Shown: positions 57,901-62,257, numbered from the stretch's first letter. The stretch: 64,000 nt of DNA from Xenopus tropicalis (GCF_000004195.4 NC_030677.2:198547872-198611871), one strand, 5' to 3'. Notes: generated by a model from the letters alone, not told the origin. Made by a program: numbers and translations.

Positions 57901-60610
57901 GAGAAGCATCTGAAACTAGTGATTTATATAAACTGTGAGATGCCGTAAGGTGACATTGACAAGAGCATTTCTCTGCTATCACTTTGCTGCTTTCACAAAC
58001 GCAGCCTGTATATTATGAACTTGAATTTTATTTGTCCCAGTATGCCCACTATAAAATTCTGCTACACATGGACAAGCCCAAGCTGCCTGTAATAGGAGTT
58101 AATGCTTCTGAGATCAACACCTATGGCCTTTGGGCACTGTTTATCTGACTTTTCCTATTCAAACAAACCCCCCACCCATAAAGTATAACAAGGCTACAGA
58201 TATAGGAGAACATTAGTGTTCTGAGAGTTCTGAGAATATCTAGGACAGCAATATAGGCACTGACCCCAAATATTACACTAGTTGACCTACAAGCTGGGGT
58301 TTCGTCTGTATCAAGAGAGCAAGCAGCCATTCACCCTAGGCTACAGAGATTCAGGTTTGTGTACTTATGTTTAAGGTTTAGTGCATGCCTAGATGTAATA
58401 GGTATACCCTGAGTGTGAGGCAAATAAGGGTTAAAATCACACAATGAGGGACAGATAGAGGCCAGATTGTAAAATGGTATCAGTGCATTAATGGTATCAA
58501 TCAAGAGATATATCTGAGCCTATTAATACTAAGATTACAATGTGGGACAACTATGGACCAATGGGTAAAGCACAACAGACAAGCAGCCTAGGAAATCTTA
58601 GTTTGGGTTTTAGTTTAGAAAGAATAAGAAGCTGTGTGTTTTCTACACAATGACCTTGAGATGTACTACTACCTTGTTCTCTTTATCTGCTCCTTCTTGT
58701 ATGGGCCTCAGAACATCCTCGGTCTTTTCCAGTTCCCCGTCATTAAATGCTTGAATAGCTTCCTCCAGAAGGGTGTCCACAGAGAGAACTTGGATGCTAT
58801 ACACTGACACAAAACATCCATTTAAGATAAATATAGAAAGATCTGTTTTTATGTATTAACTTAAGACTATGGCATATGTAATATGTGCACTAAGGGTAAG
58901 AAAAATAACCCAAACAATCTTTGTCACATGACACTAGGTGATGGCAATTTTTGAAAACAAGCAAGTTGCAGGTAAACCTCAGTTTCTTTGTTAAATTATA
59001 ATAAAGCAGTAGCAATCTTAATGAATCAGATAAAAGTGAGTGTAGGACTGGCTGCCAGATCGGGGGTGAGTGAGTGTAGGACTGGCCGCCAGACCGGGGG
59101 TGAGTGAGTGTAGGACTGGCCAGACCAGGGGTGAGTGAGTGTAGGACTGGCCAGACCGGGGGTGAGTGAGTGTAGGACTGGCCAGACCGGGGGTGAGTGA
59201 GTGTAGGACTGGCCAGACCGGGAGTGAGTGAGTGTAGGACTGGCCAGACCGGGGGTGAGTGAGTGTAGGACTGGCCAGGTCGGGGGGTGAGTGAGTGTAG
59301 GACTGGCCAGGCTGGGGGTGAGTGAGTGTAGGACTGGCCAGACCGGGGGTGAGTGAGTGTAGGACAGGCCAGACCGGGGGTGAGTGAGTGTAGGACTGGC
59401 CAGGCCAGACCGGGGGTGAGTGAGTGTAGGACAGGCCAGACTGGGGGTGAGTGAGTGTAGGACTGGCCAGACCGGGGGTGAGTGTGTGCAGGACTGGCCA
59501 GACCGGGGGTGAGTGAGTGTAGGACTGGCCAGACCAGGGGTGAGTGAGTGTAGGACTGGCCAGACCGGGGGTGAGTGAGTGTAGGACTGGCCAGACCGGG
59601 AGTGAGTGAGTGTAGGACTGGCCAGACCGGGGGTGAGTGTAGGACTGGCCAGACCAGGGGTGAGTGAGTGTAGGACTGGCCAGACCGGGGGTGAGTGAGT
59701 GTAGGACTGGCCAGACCGGGGGTGAGTGAGTGTAGGACTGGCCAGACCGGGAGTGAGTGAGTGTAGGACTGGCCAGACCAGGGGTGAGTGTAGGACTGGC
59801 CAGCCTGGGGGTGAGTGAGTGTAGGACTGGCCAGACCGGGGGTGAGTGAGTGTAGGACTGGCCAGACCGGGAGTGAGTGAGTGTAGGACTGGCCAGACCG
59901 GGGGTGAGTGTAGGACTGGCCAGGTCGGGGGTGAGTGAGTGTAGGACTGGCCAGGTCGGGGGTGAGTGAGTGTAGGACTGGCCAGACCGGGGGTGAGTGA
60001 GTGTAGGACTGGCCAGGTCGGGGGTGAGTGAGTGTAGGACTGGCCAGACCGGGGGTGAGTGAGTGTAGGACTGGCCAGACCGGGGGTGAGTGTGTGCAGG
60101 ACTGGCCAGACCGGGGGTGAGTGTGTGCAGGACTGGCCAGACCGGGGGTGAGTGTGTGCAGGACTGGCCAGAAGGGATGACTGTGACGTAGTTGGTCAGC
60201 TTGTATATATTGCAATATATGGACTGCAAACAGAGCTCTGCATCATTCTAGAAGTTAACTTAAAGGTGAACAACCCCTTTAAGACTGAGGAAGAAAAACA
60301 ATAATGCATATTGTACATATTAAATTTGCAAAGTATACTGTTTTTAGAACAGAAAAAGAATATCTTGCATGAAAGATAACAAAACTATACCCTGTGCCAG
60401 ATGTTTCAGGCACGTGCTCTTCCCAGAGTAAATCTTCCCAAGAACACAACCCTTGATGGGGAAGGGGGGAAACACAGGTGGCGGTGTGGGTGCCAATGGG
60501 GGGCTGACAATTTCCAACAGTCTATGAACCACATAGCCCAATATGTTGTTGTTCGGTGCAGGTGCTTTAACACTGCTGGCTTCGGGTGGGCCCCATTCCC
60601 CTGTCATGGT
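23656..60610 (-). CDS. spef2: spef2 (sperm flagellar protein 2/KPL2), 3' two thirds, 25 exons
   Basis: Joining 25 minus-strand exons (w1 60391-60610 to w25 23656-23823) gives one 1218-residue frame, with GT/AG sites and matching phases at every junction. The product starts inside the adenylate-kinase-like domain. It has the P-loop GKIYSGKS (residues 58-65 of this part) and the kinase signature region [18 protein letters not shown] (210-227). Next come a P/K-rich linker (374-485), then [20 protein letters not shown] (496-515) and [20 protein letters not shown] (596-615), a charged helical stretch (756-853) and an EF-hand-like loop (1059-1070). I recognise this order as SPEF2. In mammals the family (CPC1 in Chlamydomonas) is a C1b central-pair component that also binds IFT20 and supports manchette and sperm-tail formation; loss causes ciliary dyskinesia or short immotile sperm tails. 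The human protein is about 1820 residues, so roughly 600 N-terminal residues lie upstream of 64000 and little is missing at the C terminus. The assignment rests on remembered family motifs, not on an alignment. Confidence 0.93.
23824..24177. other. Intron w24-w25, with a partial interspersed repeat
   Basis: Contains about 23933-24080, beginning agggatgcacggaacccac, which resembles the widespread frog repeat built around gggttcggcagaacc-like palindromes. It is degraded, and I cannot define both ends. No coding signal. Confidence 0.4.
24178..24351 (-). CDS. spef2: spef2 exon w24
   Basis: 58 codons, phase 0 at both ends (acceptor TCATTTAG, donor GAG|GTAAAT). Encodes [20 protein letters not shown] and ends GNNVLLE. 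The segment contains an 8-base C run that stays in frame. Confidence 0.9.
24396..24607. repeat. 41-bp minisatellite, 5.2 copies
   Basis: Nearly perfect tandem copies starting actgcccccaaccctccc at 24396, 24437, 24478, 24519 and 24560, with a partial sixth. It fills about 60% of the 349-base intron between w23 and w24. Copies are almost identical, which suggests recent expansion and length polymorphism. Confidence 0.97.
24701..24793 (-). CDS. spef2: spef2 exon w23
   Basis: 31 codons, phase 0 at both ends (acceptor TATATAAG, donor AAG|GTAAGT). Encodes [20 protein letters not shown] and ends RPAHLIK; the ELWF motif following the EF-hand-like exon is familiar from SPEF2. Confidence 0.92.
24868..25720 (+). 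mobile_element. MITE with internal 112-bp minisatellite, copy A
   Basis: Ends are caggtatcggatccgttatc and, inverted, caggtatgggacttgttatg, followed inside by attacgg/gatccaaattac motifs. Between them lies a tandem array of about 112-bp units (about 24970-25625; unit starts cagtacctgtacttg at 25091, 25202, 25315, 25427 and 25539). The organisation matches the Xenopus MITEs known to carry tandem repeats. No coding capacity. Confidence 0.88.
24970..25625 (+). repeat. 112-bp minisatellite inside MITE copy A, about 6 units
   Basis: Each unit runs cagtacctgtacttgatccc, then aactaagatataattacccc, then ttattgggggcagaacagcc and a ttaaatgattcccttttctc tail. The period is 111-113 bases. Units are nearly identical to those in copies B to E, in whichever orientation. 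Confidence 0.95.
25993..27736 (-). mobile_element. CR1-type LINE, 5'-truncated, inserted in MITE B (copy 2)
   Basis: Minus-strand non-LTR retrotransposon of 1744 bases. It encodes reverse-transcriptase blocks in CR1 order: [16 protein letters not shown] and [17 protein letters not shown] (27746-27210), [13 protein letters not shown] and FADDTKL (27171-26656), then the C-terminal [20 protein letters not shown] (26492-26124). The frame is broken near 27207 (one base missing before the KAFDT block), near 26700 and near 26497, so it is dead. The 3' end carries the catagttacatag repeat. A 5-base duplication, attta, flanks it (25988-25992 and 27737-27741). Confidence 0.9.
27742..28408 (-). repeat. 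112-bp minisatellite of MITE B, about 6 units
   Basis: Reverse-oriented copies of the same unit as at 24970-25625 (taattatatcttagttggga in each). The two arrays face each other across the CR1 and are complementary over about 650 bases. Confidence 0.95.
28466..28516. repeat. (TCTA)n microsatellite
   Basis: About 12 tetranucleotide copies with one tctg interruption, directly after truncated MITE B in the intron between w22 and w23. Confidence 0.97.
28618..28800 (-). CDS. spef2: spef2 exon w22 (EF-hand-like loop)
   Basis: 61 codons, phase 0 at both ends. Encodes [20 protein letters not shown] and then the loop [12 protein letters not shown] (residues 1059-1070 of the part seen). The loop has D, N, G and L at EF-hand positions 1, 3, 6 and 8, but the glutamate is one place early and position 5 is cysteine, so calcium binding is doubtful. 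Confidence 0.93.
28857..29288. mobile_element. Interspersed repeat/MITE with TTAA ends (tentative)
   Basis: Starts ttaaaggaaaactatacccc at 28857. A clear inverted partial copy lies at 53040-53308 (…gggggtatagttttccttta), so this is a family. The right end, TTAA at 29285-29288, is a guess because the terminal match is weak. Confidence 0.6.
29329..29435 (-). CDS. spef2: spef2 exon w21
   Basis: Enters in phase 1 (G from w20 plus GA) and leaves in phase 0. Encodes [20 protein letters not shown], then [11 protein letters not shown]. Acceptor AAACAG, donor GAG|GTAGGA. Confidence 0.92.
29700..29876 (-). mobile_element. hAT-like MITE fragment
   Basis: Reverse-oriented copy of the repeat that begins cagtgatccccaaccagtgg at 46453; here its end reads ccactggttggggatccctg. 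The other end is truncated. It lies in the intron between w20 and w21. Confidence 0.7.
30044..30273 (-). CDS. spef2: spef2 exon w20
   Basis: 77 codons from phase 2 to phase 1. Encodes [20 protein letters not shown], then [20 protein letters not shown] and [16 protein letters not shown]. The donor is GAAG|GTACCA; joining to w21 gives [11 protein letters not shown]. Open frame continues past the donor into intron sequence. Confidence 0.93.
30687..30895 (+). repeat. Interspersed repeat, gccggaactagggg family, copy 1
   Basis: Shares cagggccggaactagggg and gaggcagctgcctaggg with 32713-32975 and, inverted, with 62030-62257. It looks like a MITE or SINE family. The ends are not precisely defined. 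Confidence 0.65.
31141..31325 (+). repeat. Frog interspersed repeat with (ATT)n end
   Basis: Contains aaagcgccaacatatcccgc and agcgctgtacaataag after an (att)5 run. An inverted copy lies at 54803-54950. The simple-repeat end suggests a retroposed tail. I recognise it as common in Xenopus but cannot name the family. Confidence 0.7.
31560..31735 (-). repeat. Partial inverted copy of the 21.5-kb MITE
   Basis: Matches, inverted, 21840-21965 (both contain the ctgctatcttgct / agcaagatagcag and gcgctgcaagtt segments). Only the middle of the element is present. Confidence 0.5.
31968..32385. repeat. 34-bp minisatellite, about 12 copies
   Basis: Tandem units containing gcaggcagagtatggcacac and acaggcagcataggg. 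Units vary at a few positions (agcataggg, gggtaggg, agcaaaggg). The reverse complement of this unit forms the array at 38600-39058. It sits in the 3.4 kb intron between w19 and w20. Confidence 0.95.
32386..32712. other. Intronic spacer, nothing recognised
   Basis: Unique-looking AT-rich intron sequence without open frame or clear repeat. Confidence 0.5.
32713..32975 (+). repeat. Interspersed repeat, gccggaactagggg family, copy 2
   Basis: Close relative of 30687-30895, with a C run (32875-32882) and a G run (32903-32912). Same orientation as copy 1. Confidence 0.65.
33244..33662. mobile_element. TTAA-flanked MITE next to exon w19
   Basis: TTAA at 33244-33247 and 33659-33662. The ends are ttaaaggagaaggaaagg and, inverted, ttaaagaaggaaagtc. 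The right end lies 21 bases beyond the last base of exon w19 on the donor side. Confidence 0.8.
33684..33822 (-). CDS. spef2: spef2 exon w19
   Basis: Phase 1 to phase 2, encoding [20 protein letters not shown], then [14 protein letters not shown]. Helical and charged; follows the coiled-coil exons. Donor AAG|GTAATA. Confidence 0.93.
33942..33996. repeat. (AT)n microsatellite, 55 bp
   Basis: About 27 uninterrupted AT steps in the 307-base intron between w18 and w19. Confidence 0.98.
34130..34261 (-). CDS. spef2: spef2 exon w18
   Basis: Phase 1 to phase 1, encoding [20 protein letters not shown], then [20 protein letters not shown]. The second half is a likely coiled coil. Acceptor TTCTCAG, donor AAG|GTTGGT (weak). 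Confidence 0.92.
34400..35480. repeat. Purine-rich tract, about 1 kb
   Basis: The plus strand is strongly A+G over the intron between w17 and w18, dominated by gaga, gtga and agtg words, with an (aaag)n core at about 35240-35285. The transcribed strand is correspondingly pyrimidine-rich. The bias pauses around 34660-34870, where a different sequence interrupts it. No open frame of interest. Confidence 0.85.
35546..35708 (-). CDS. spef2: spef2 exon w17 (coiled coil)
   Basis: Phase 0 to phase 1. Encodes [20 protein letters not shown], then a Lys/Arg-rich tail ending PPKSPNRKK. The E/K periodicity suggests a single charged helix or coiled coil. Acceptor CTCCCAG, donor AAG|GTATTT. Confidence 0.93.
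35709..36152. other. Intron w16-w17, nothing recognised
   Basis: 444 bases without repeat or coding signal that I can support. Confidence 0.6.
36153..36333 (-). CDS. spef2: spef2 exon w16
   Basis: Phase 2 to phase 0. Encodes [20 protein letters not shown], then [19 protein letters not shown], and runs directly into VSNEKQ of w17. Acceptor CTCTGCAG, donor ATG|GTATTA. Confidence 0.93.
36334..37470. other. Intron w15-w16, proximal part, nothing recognised
   Basis: Contains a short (at)n run at 36440-36453. Otherwise it is ordinary intron sequence without open frames I can support. Confidence 0.5.
37471..37632. repeat. Compact hairpin with 70-base arms
   Basis: The left arm 37471-37540 (aagttttcagactggcacac…) and the right arm 37563-37632 (…gtgtgccggtctgaaaactt) are reverse complements apart from about four mismatches. 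The loop is 22 bases (ccaacgtttcggtccccactag). Its size and near-perfect pairing suit a recent foldback MITE or an RNA hairpin. A (ta)n run immediately precedes it (37457-37470). Confidence 0.95.
37633..38426. other. Intron w15-w16, middle part, nothing recognised
   Basis: Overlapping short open frames on both strands are present, but none shows a family motif. Ordinary intron as far as I can tell. Confidence 0.45.
38427..39486. mobile_element. hAT-like MITE carrying a 34-bp minisatellite
   Basis: Inverted ends cagtgctgttcaacttctg and cagtgctgtccaactggcgg. Flanks are ctctatat-like on both sides, offset by two bases (compatible with an 8-base duplication plus slippage in a TA run). The interior holds the array at 38600-39058. 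No transposase. Confidence 0.75.
38600..39058. repeat. 34-bp minisatellite, inverted relative to 32-kb array
   Basis: Units contain ctctgcctgccctaccctgc and ctgtgtgtgccata, the reverse complement of the 31968-32385 unit. A local variant with a 21-base period (ttcttggctggtttgtgcca) occurs three times at 38822-38885. The last unit flips orientation near 39040 (tatggcacacacaggcagc). Confidence 0.95.
39487..40349. other. Intron w15-w16, distal part, mostly unrecognised
   Basis: Contains a short hAT-like MITE fragment near 40247-40284 (gagccactggttgtggatca). Nothing else identified. Confidence 0.5.
40350..40510 (-). CDS. spef2: spef2 exon w15
   Basis: Phase 0 to phase 2. Encodes [20 protein letters not shown], then [19 protein letters not shown]. 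The AEVDRFQDT start directly follows FFSLMQ of w14. Acceptor TCATTAAG, donor AAG|GTAAAC. Confidence 0.94.
40800..41165 (-). mobile_element. L1/Tx1-like LINE relic, reverse transcriptase blocks
   Basis: The minus strand reads [20 protein letters not shown] followed by [19 protein letters not shown], then after a frameshift [18 protein letters not shown]. These are consecutive reverse-transcriptase blocks of the L1/Tx1 type. The catalytic FADD-type block was not found; the piece is truncated at both ends and frameshifted, so it is a pseudogene. Confidence 0.82.
41166..42340. other. Intron w14-w15, unidentified stretch with an open frame
   Basis: A minus-strand frame at 41648-41881 reads [20 protein letters not shown] and ends YILHITSVT. 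It has a plausible protein-like composition but no recognised motif. It could be a relic of a transposon protein. It is not needed for spef2, since w15 and w14 join in frame without it. Confidence 0.35.
42341..42560. repeat. Foldback interspersed repeat (tentative)
   Basis: Includes ggccatacacgcactgataa facing cggtgcgtgtatggc, a short inverted repeat around 42390-42455, next to cccatacatggtcagatgag, which resembles the elements at 50842 and 51974. Ends unclear. Confidence 0.5.
43400..43715. mobile_element. Foldback MITE, tgatgagcgaa type
   Basis: Starts tagtgatgagcgaatt near 43400 and ends tgtgctcatcactt near 43715; these ends are inverted. It is interrupted by the hAT-like MITE at 43532-43663. 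Similar gctcatcact/gcccatcact sequences near 42770 and 42930 suggest another degraded copy. Confidence 0.6.
43532..43663. mobile_element. 132-bp hAT-like MITE with perfect 8-base target duplication
   Basis: Ends cagcggtttc and, inverted, cagtggttctc. Flanked by ctataggg at 43524-43531 and again at 43664-43671, the 8-base duplication expected of hAT transposition. Nested in another MITE. Confidence 0.88.
43724..43900. mobile_element. Foldback MITE, tatttattaacactgg type
   Basis: Inverted ends aggggtgtatttattaacac and gtgttaataaatactccccc, with tggagacaaacat paired to atgtttgtctcca and a second internal pair around ggttgctatgggcaac. Confidence 0.85.
44109..44246 (-). CDS. spef2: spef2 exon w14
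   Basis: 46 codons, phase 0 at both ends. Encodes [20 protein letters not shown], then [20 protein letters not shown]. This is one of the most recognisable SPEF2 segments. Donor CAG|GTAAGG. Confidence 0.96.
44412..44669. mobile_element. MITE with 25-base inverted ends
   Basis: aaggctgatgtcccacgcag at 44412 pairs with ctgcgtggtacatcagcctt ending 44669. The interior contains gcgactaatctcccc, shared with a related copy near 50015-50220. Confidence 0.85.
44728..45342. mobile_element. TTAA-flanked MITE
   Basis: TTAA at 44728-44731 and 45339-45342. The ends ttaaaggacatgtacaccc and ttaaaggacatgtaaaccc (inverted) match at 18 of 19 positions. Non-coding. Confidence 0.88.
45584..45722 (-). CDS. spef2: spef2 exon w13
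   Basis: Phase 2 to phase 0. Encodes [20 protein letters not shown], then [19 protein letters not shown]. Acceptor GTTGCAG, donor GAT|GTGAGA. Confidence 0.95.
45801..46208. mobile_element. Foldback MITE, ggccacattcagttcag type
   Basis: tgggccacattcagttcagt at 45801 is inverted at the right end (actgaactgaatctggccca, to 46208). Internal segments gtgataaac and tggacc/gaatctggtcc also recur. Confidence 0.8.
46453..46745 (+). mobile_element. hAT-like MITE, cagtgatccccaacc type
   Basis: Starts cagtgatccccaaccagtgg and continues atgttgctccccaacccctt. The usual ending ggttggggatccctg is lost. Related copies lie at 29700 (inverted), 56983 and 57251 (inverted). Confidence 0.75.
46863..46990 (-). CDS. 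spef2: spef2 exon w12
   Basis: Phase 0 to phase 2. Encodes [20 protein letters not shown], then [20 protein letters not shown]. It follows [10 protein letters not shown] of w11 directly, a strong SPEF2 match. Donor CAG|GTATGT. Confidence 0.96.
47176..48365 (-). mobile_element. MITE with 112-bp minisatellite, copy C
   Basis: Reverse-oriented. Begins caggtatgggacccattatc, then gatctttccataattcggat. The array (about 47285-48270) holds about nine units, one of which has lost three bases (ttttattacag). The far end (gctttatggataacag) is degraded. A fragment of a further copy abuts on the left (about 47085-47170). Confidence 0.88.
47285..48270 (-). repeat. 112-bp minisatellite in MITE C, about 9 units
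   Basis: Longest of the 112-bp arrays in the window. Units are almost identical to each other, including the catgaaataaaccc/cattaaataaaccc alternation. Confidence 0.96.
48588..48730 (-). CDS. spef2: spef2 exon w11
   Basis: Phase 1 to phase 0. Encodes [20 protein letters not shown], then [20 protein letters not shown]. The second half is the conserved SPEF2 entry into the helical region. Acceptor TTTAAG, donor AAA|GTGAGT. Confidence 0.95.
48731..50010. other. Intron w10-w11, nothing recognised
   Basis: No coding motif or clear repeat boundary. Short open frames are in non-matching phases. Confidence 0.45.
50015..50220. repeat. Interspersed repeat related to 44412-44669
   Basis: Shares gggagattagtcgcc and gcgactaatctccccta with that MITE; also has an internal inverted pair (ccatcccactgg / ccggtgggatgg). 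Ends not clear. Confidence 0.55.
50650..50733 (-). CDS. spef2: spef2 exon w10
   Basis: 28 codons, phase 1 to phase 1. Encodes [20 protein letters not shown], a lysine-rich linker. Acceptor TTTGCAG; the donor CTG|GTTGAG is weak. Confidence 0.9.
50842..50918. mobile_element. Short foldback MITE, catgggcagatttaagc type
   Basis: catgggcagatttaagctgc pairs with gtagcttatctgcccatg. Same family as the outer element at 51974-52246. Confidence 0.75.
51348..51518 (-). CDS. spef2: spef2 exon w9 (proline-rich)
   Basis: 57 codons, phase 1 to phase 1. Encodes [20 protein letters not shown], a run of prolines, then [16 protein letters not shown]. Low complexity and probably a disordered linker between the kinase-like domain and the helical part. 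Acceptor TCACAG, donor GAG|GTTTGT. Confidence 0.9.
51974..52246. mobile_element. Foldback MITE interrupted by a second MITE
   Basis: ccccatacacaggcagataa…gctgctgaat on the left pairs with attcggcagcttaaatctgc…gtatgggtg on the right. The inner element 52011-52203 lies between the arms. Confidence 0.8.
52011..52203. mobile_element. Foldback MITE, agggtgacactgagctac type (inner)
   Basis: agggtgacactgagctacta pairs with tagtagctcagtgtgtcttcaccct. Further internal pairing includes agcagctac and aattgcctct/agaggcaatt. It is nested in the element above. Confidence 0.85.
52653..52810 (-). CDS. spef2: spef2 exon w8
   Basis: Phase 2 to phase 1. Encodes [20 protein letters not shown], then [20 protein letters not shown]. 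The kinase-like domain ends here; the QQNILIKVN string is typical of SPEF2. Acceptor TTTACAG, donor GAG|GTATGG. Confidence 0.95.
53040..53308 (-). mobile_element. Interspersed repeat, inverted partial copy of 28857-29288
   Basis: Shares ctctgcccattcattggctg and gggggtatagttttccttta with that element. It ends at TTAA 53305-53308, which is also the start of the next MITE. Confidence 0.75.
53305..53754. mobile_element. TTAA-flanked MITE
   Basis: TTAA at 53305-53308 and 53751-53754. Ends ttaaaggggctttccaactt and, inverted, ttaaaggggtggttcacctt. gttaacttttagtat near the left pairs with atactaaaagttaac near the right. A solo right-end fragment occurs at 60254-60283. Confidence 0.82.
53986..54082 (-). 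CDS. spef2: spef2 exon w7
   Basis: Phase 1 to phase 2. Encodes [20 protein letters not shown], then DQTMDQIQH. The phase selects the upstream donor of w6, because any other entry gives an immediate stop. Donor CAG|GTGGGG. Confidence 0.92.
54181..54605. mobile_element. 425-bp palindromic MITE with TTAA ends
   Basis: TTAA at 54181-54184 and 54602-54605. The two halves are reverse complements for about 200 bases each (agaacagtaacaccaaaaaa to ttttttggtgttactgttcc), with small indels. It is centred near 54390. Confidence 0.93.
54803..54950 (-). repeat. Frog interspersed repeat, inverted copy of 31141-31325
   Basis: Contains attgtaagct, tatgtccaatgtatgaaacc and cagcgctgcggaatatgttg, ending in (taa)n. 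Confidence 0.7.
55460..55716 (-). CDS. spef2: spef2 exon w6 (kinase signature)
   Basis: Phase 2 to phase 1. Encodes [20 protein letters not shown], then [19 protein letters not shown]. This aligns with the adenylate-kinase signature (D-G-F-P-R), but here D is E and R is M, so catalysis looks unlikely. The donor used is A|GTAAGT. A second usable-looking donor (CTAG|GTAAAT at 55405) lies 55 bases further and keeps an open frame within the exon, but it would shift the frame into a stop in w7. Confidence 0.94.
55927..56030 (-). CDS. spef2: spef2 exon w5
   Basis: Phase 0 to phase 2. Encodes [20 protein letters not shown] and then [14 protein letters not shown], the region that in adenylate kinases precedes the signature helix. 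Acceptor TTTACAG, donor AA|GTAAGC. Confidence 0.94.
56031..56731. other. Intron w4-w5, nothing recognised
   Basis: No repeat family or coding motif that I can support. Confidence 0.5.
56732..56811 (-). CDS. spef2: spef2 exon w4
   Basis: Phase 1 to phase 0. Encodes [20 protein letters not shown], then EDTVPK. Short linker within the kinase-like region. Acceptor ATTCCAG, donor AAG|GTAAAT. Confidence 0.9.
56983..57252 (+). mobile_element. hAT-like MITE, forward copy
   Basis: Truncated at the left; ends ggttggggatccctg at 57236-57250. Matches the family at 46453. Confidence 0.7.
57251..57438 (-). mobile_element. hAT-like MITE, inverted copy
   Basis: Ends ccactggttggggatcactg at 57438. It faces the forward copy, and tggcagcctacaggaggctc pairs with its gagccttctgtaggctgcca, so the pair can fold back. 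Confidence 0.75.
57600..57672 (-). CDS. spef2: spef2 exon w3
   Basis: Phase 0 to phase 1, 24 codons. Encodes [20 protein letters not shown]. Short, low-complexity, likely a loop insertion in the kinase-like domain. Donor CAT|GTAAGT. Confidence 0.88.
57673..58672. other. Intron w2-w3, nothing recognised
   Basis: 1 kb without clear repeat ends or coding motifs. Confidence 0.5.
58673..58803 (-). CDS. spef2: spef2 exon w2
   Basis: Phase 1 to phase 0. Completes the helix after the P-loop: [20 protein letters not shown], then [13 protein letters not shown]. The IQVLSVD string is the second beta strand of the adenylate-kinase-like fold. Acceptor GTGTCAG, donor AAG|GTAGTA. Confidence 0.95.
59034..60175. 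repeat. 31-bp minisatellite, about 37 copies
   Basis: Tandem units containing gtgtaggactggccagaccg and ggggtgagtgagt. Variants include 27-base units lacking one gagt, gaccagg, ggtcgg and, toward the right end, gtgtgtgcagg. GC-rich, with one CpG per typical unit. It lies in the 1.59 kb intron between w1 and w2 and makes up about 70% of it. Confidence 0.97.
60391..60610 (-). CDS. spef2: spef2 exon w1 (P-loop exon, 5'-most seen)
   Basis: Phase 0 to phase 1. Encodes [20 protein letters not shown], a proline stretch ([15 protein letters not shown]), then [28 protein letters not shown] is a Walker A (GxxxxGKS). The acceptor TTTATTGCAG has a long pyrimidine tract. An in-frame ATG upstream is intronic, not a start. 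Confidence 0.95.
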
Positions 60611-60810
60611 CTGCAATAAAGAAAAAGGGAAAAACCATAAGAATATATAAATATACATTAGATAAACTTACACCTGCATCAGTAAAAAGTGACCACATCT
60701 TGCAAATGTTTTATCCTTTTTACGAAACTACTATAGCGACGCATACACGTTATGGTTATAATAAGGAACAACCTATTTCTATCCTATTCTATCCCCCATA
60801 TGTAAAAAAA

Positions 60811-60930
60811 GACACTAAGTTTGCCCAGGAGCAGTATCCCATAGCAACCAATAAGATGTTTGGTGACTATTAAATGCTTCCTGCTGATTGGTTGCTATGG
60901 GTTACTGCTCCTGGGCAAATTTTAGTGTCT
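60811..60930. mobile_element. Foldback MITE, tttgcccaggagcagta type
   Basis: gacactaagtttgcccagga pairs with tcctgggcaaattttagtgtc, and ccatagcaaccaat with attggttgctatgg. A half copy lies at 51611-51680. Confidence 0.88.
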
Positions 60931-62029
60931 ATAATTGCAAACCCCTACATGTGCAGAGGAAGTTTTTTGAAAGGAACAAGGAATCTGAATCATCTTAATG
61001 TAACATCCATATTTCAGTGATCTGCCCCTAATGCTGTATCTCAGGTTAGAGACTGAGGTTTATATCCCTGTGGTACCGCCTTGTGACCCTGATAATCACC
61101 CCTGCTGTCCAAGCGAACCCCTGGAAGATAAATCAAAAAATTTGAATTAAAAATAATCAATTTATTTTTGCCTAGAATAACGCTTATTCGTTTCTACATG
61201 AACTTGCAAGCTTTTAGATGCTGAAGTCTTATATCTGAGCTTTTCAAATTTTTTGCACTTTTTAAATATTGAGCATTTGAGTTTTGGAGACCATAATTCA
61301 AATTTGGATGTTTTTATGCAAAAAATTTTGAATGACAGAAGAAATTCTAATGCTCCCTGGCATCCAGTACTTAGACCATGCTTTCTAACCATCTACCTTT
61401 ATAACCATTTCTTCTGCAGGTTCTTGTCAATTCATATTTCATTACCACACTCGCAGTCATGGCCCTAGGCGATACTAATGAAGTATCTACTCCAAATCCA
61501 ATCCAATTTTGCCATTAGATTTCCCAAGGTTTTGCACAAAGAGCTGCTCACATTTGCTAAATAAATTCCCTTATCTATAATGGGAAGAGATTTGTTGTAG
61601 TTCCAGATCCATACAGACGGATCACTCATGTAAAGATGCCAGTTGGGACCAGTCAGGAACATCTACCTTTGCCACAATTGATATAATCAGAGTGACTATA
61701 CGCCAGCAGATAAGATCGTTTGTTTAAGCCAATAAAAAAGTCTAATGATATAACTGATATCATTCCTTGAACAGACACAACAGCTATTTATTCAATCAAT
61801 ATTAAAAACAAAATCAAAGATTGTGCCATATGCAAAAGTTTGGAAGACCTTCCATATGGTTGTATAATGCTTTAGTATGTAATGTATGTATGTATATTTT
61901 TATTTATCTCCTGACCCTTGTAACTTCTCAGAATACTGTCATTAAACTCAACAGTGAGGGAGGATCTGAAAATCTCATATAACTTATTGCAATACAGTCA
62001 TAAGGAATGGTTTGCATGCATATTCCCAG

Positions 62030-62257
62030 GGGTGGGGAAAGCTGACCGGGCATCCTAGGCAACCTGGTGGCCGCCGCGTCTCTTCCCACCCTCTTTCACG
62101 ATGACGTTATGTGAGGCAGGGCACACAGTGCCAAGTGGCAGTGGGGGGCAAGAGAGCGCAGAGTTGGGGTAGGCAGAAGAGGCAGCTGCCTAGCATCCCC
62201 CCATTGTTGCACCCTAGGCAGGTGTCTATTCTGCCTACCCCTAGTTATGGCCATTCC
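62030..62257 (-). repeat. Interspersed repeat, gccggaactagggg family, copy 3
   Basis: Inverted relative to 30687 and 32713; ends tctgcctacccctagttatg. Internal part diverged. Confidence 0.6.

Noticed and set aside
58890..60229. Two overlapping frames of about 400 codons ([20 protein letters not shown] repeats)
   Set aside because: They are the 31-bp minisatellite read in two frames. 31 is not a multiple of 3 and the unit lacks stops on that strand.
61465..61662. Protein-like minus-strand frame (GPNWHLYMSDPSVWIWNYNK)
   Set aside because: No family motif, no flanking frame and no splice sites matching spef2 phase. I cannot call it more than a possible relic.
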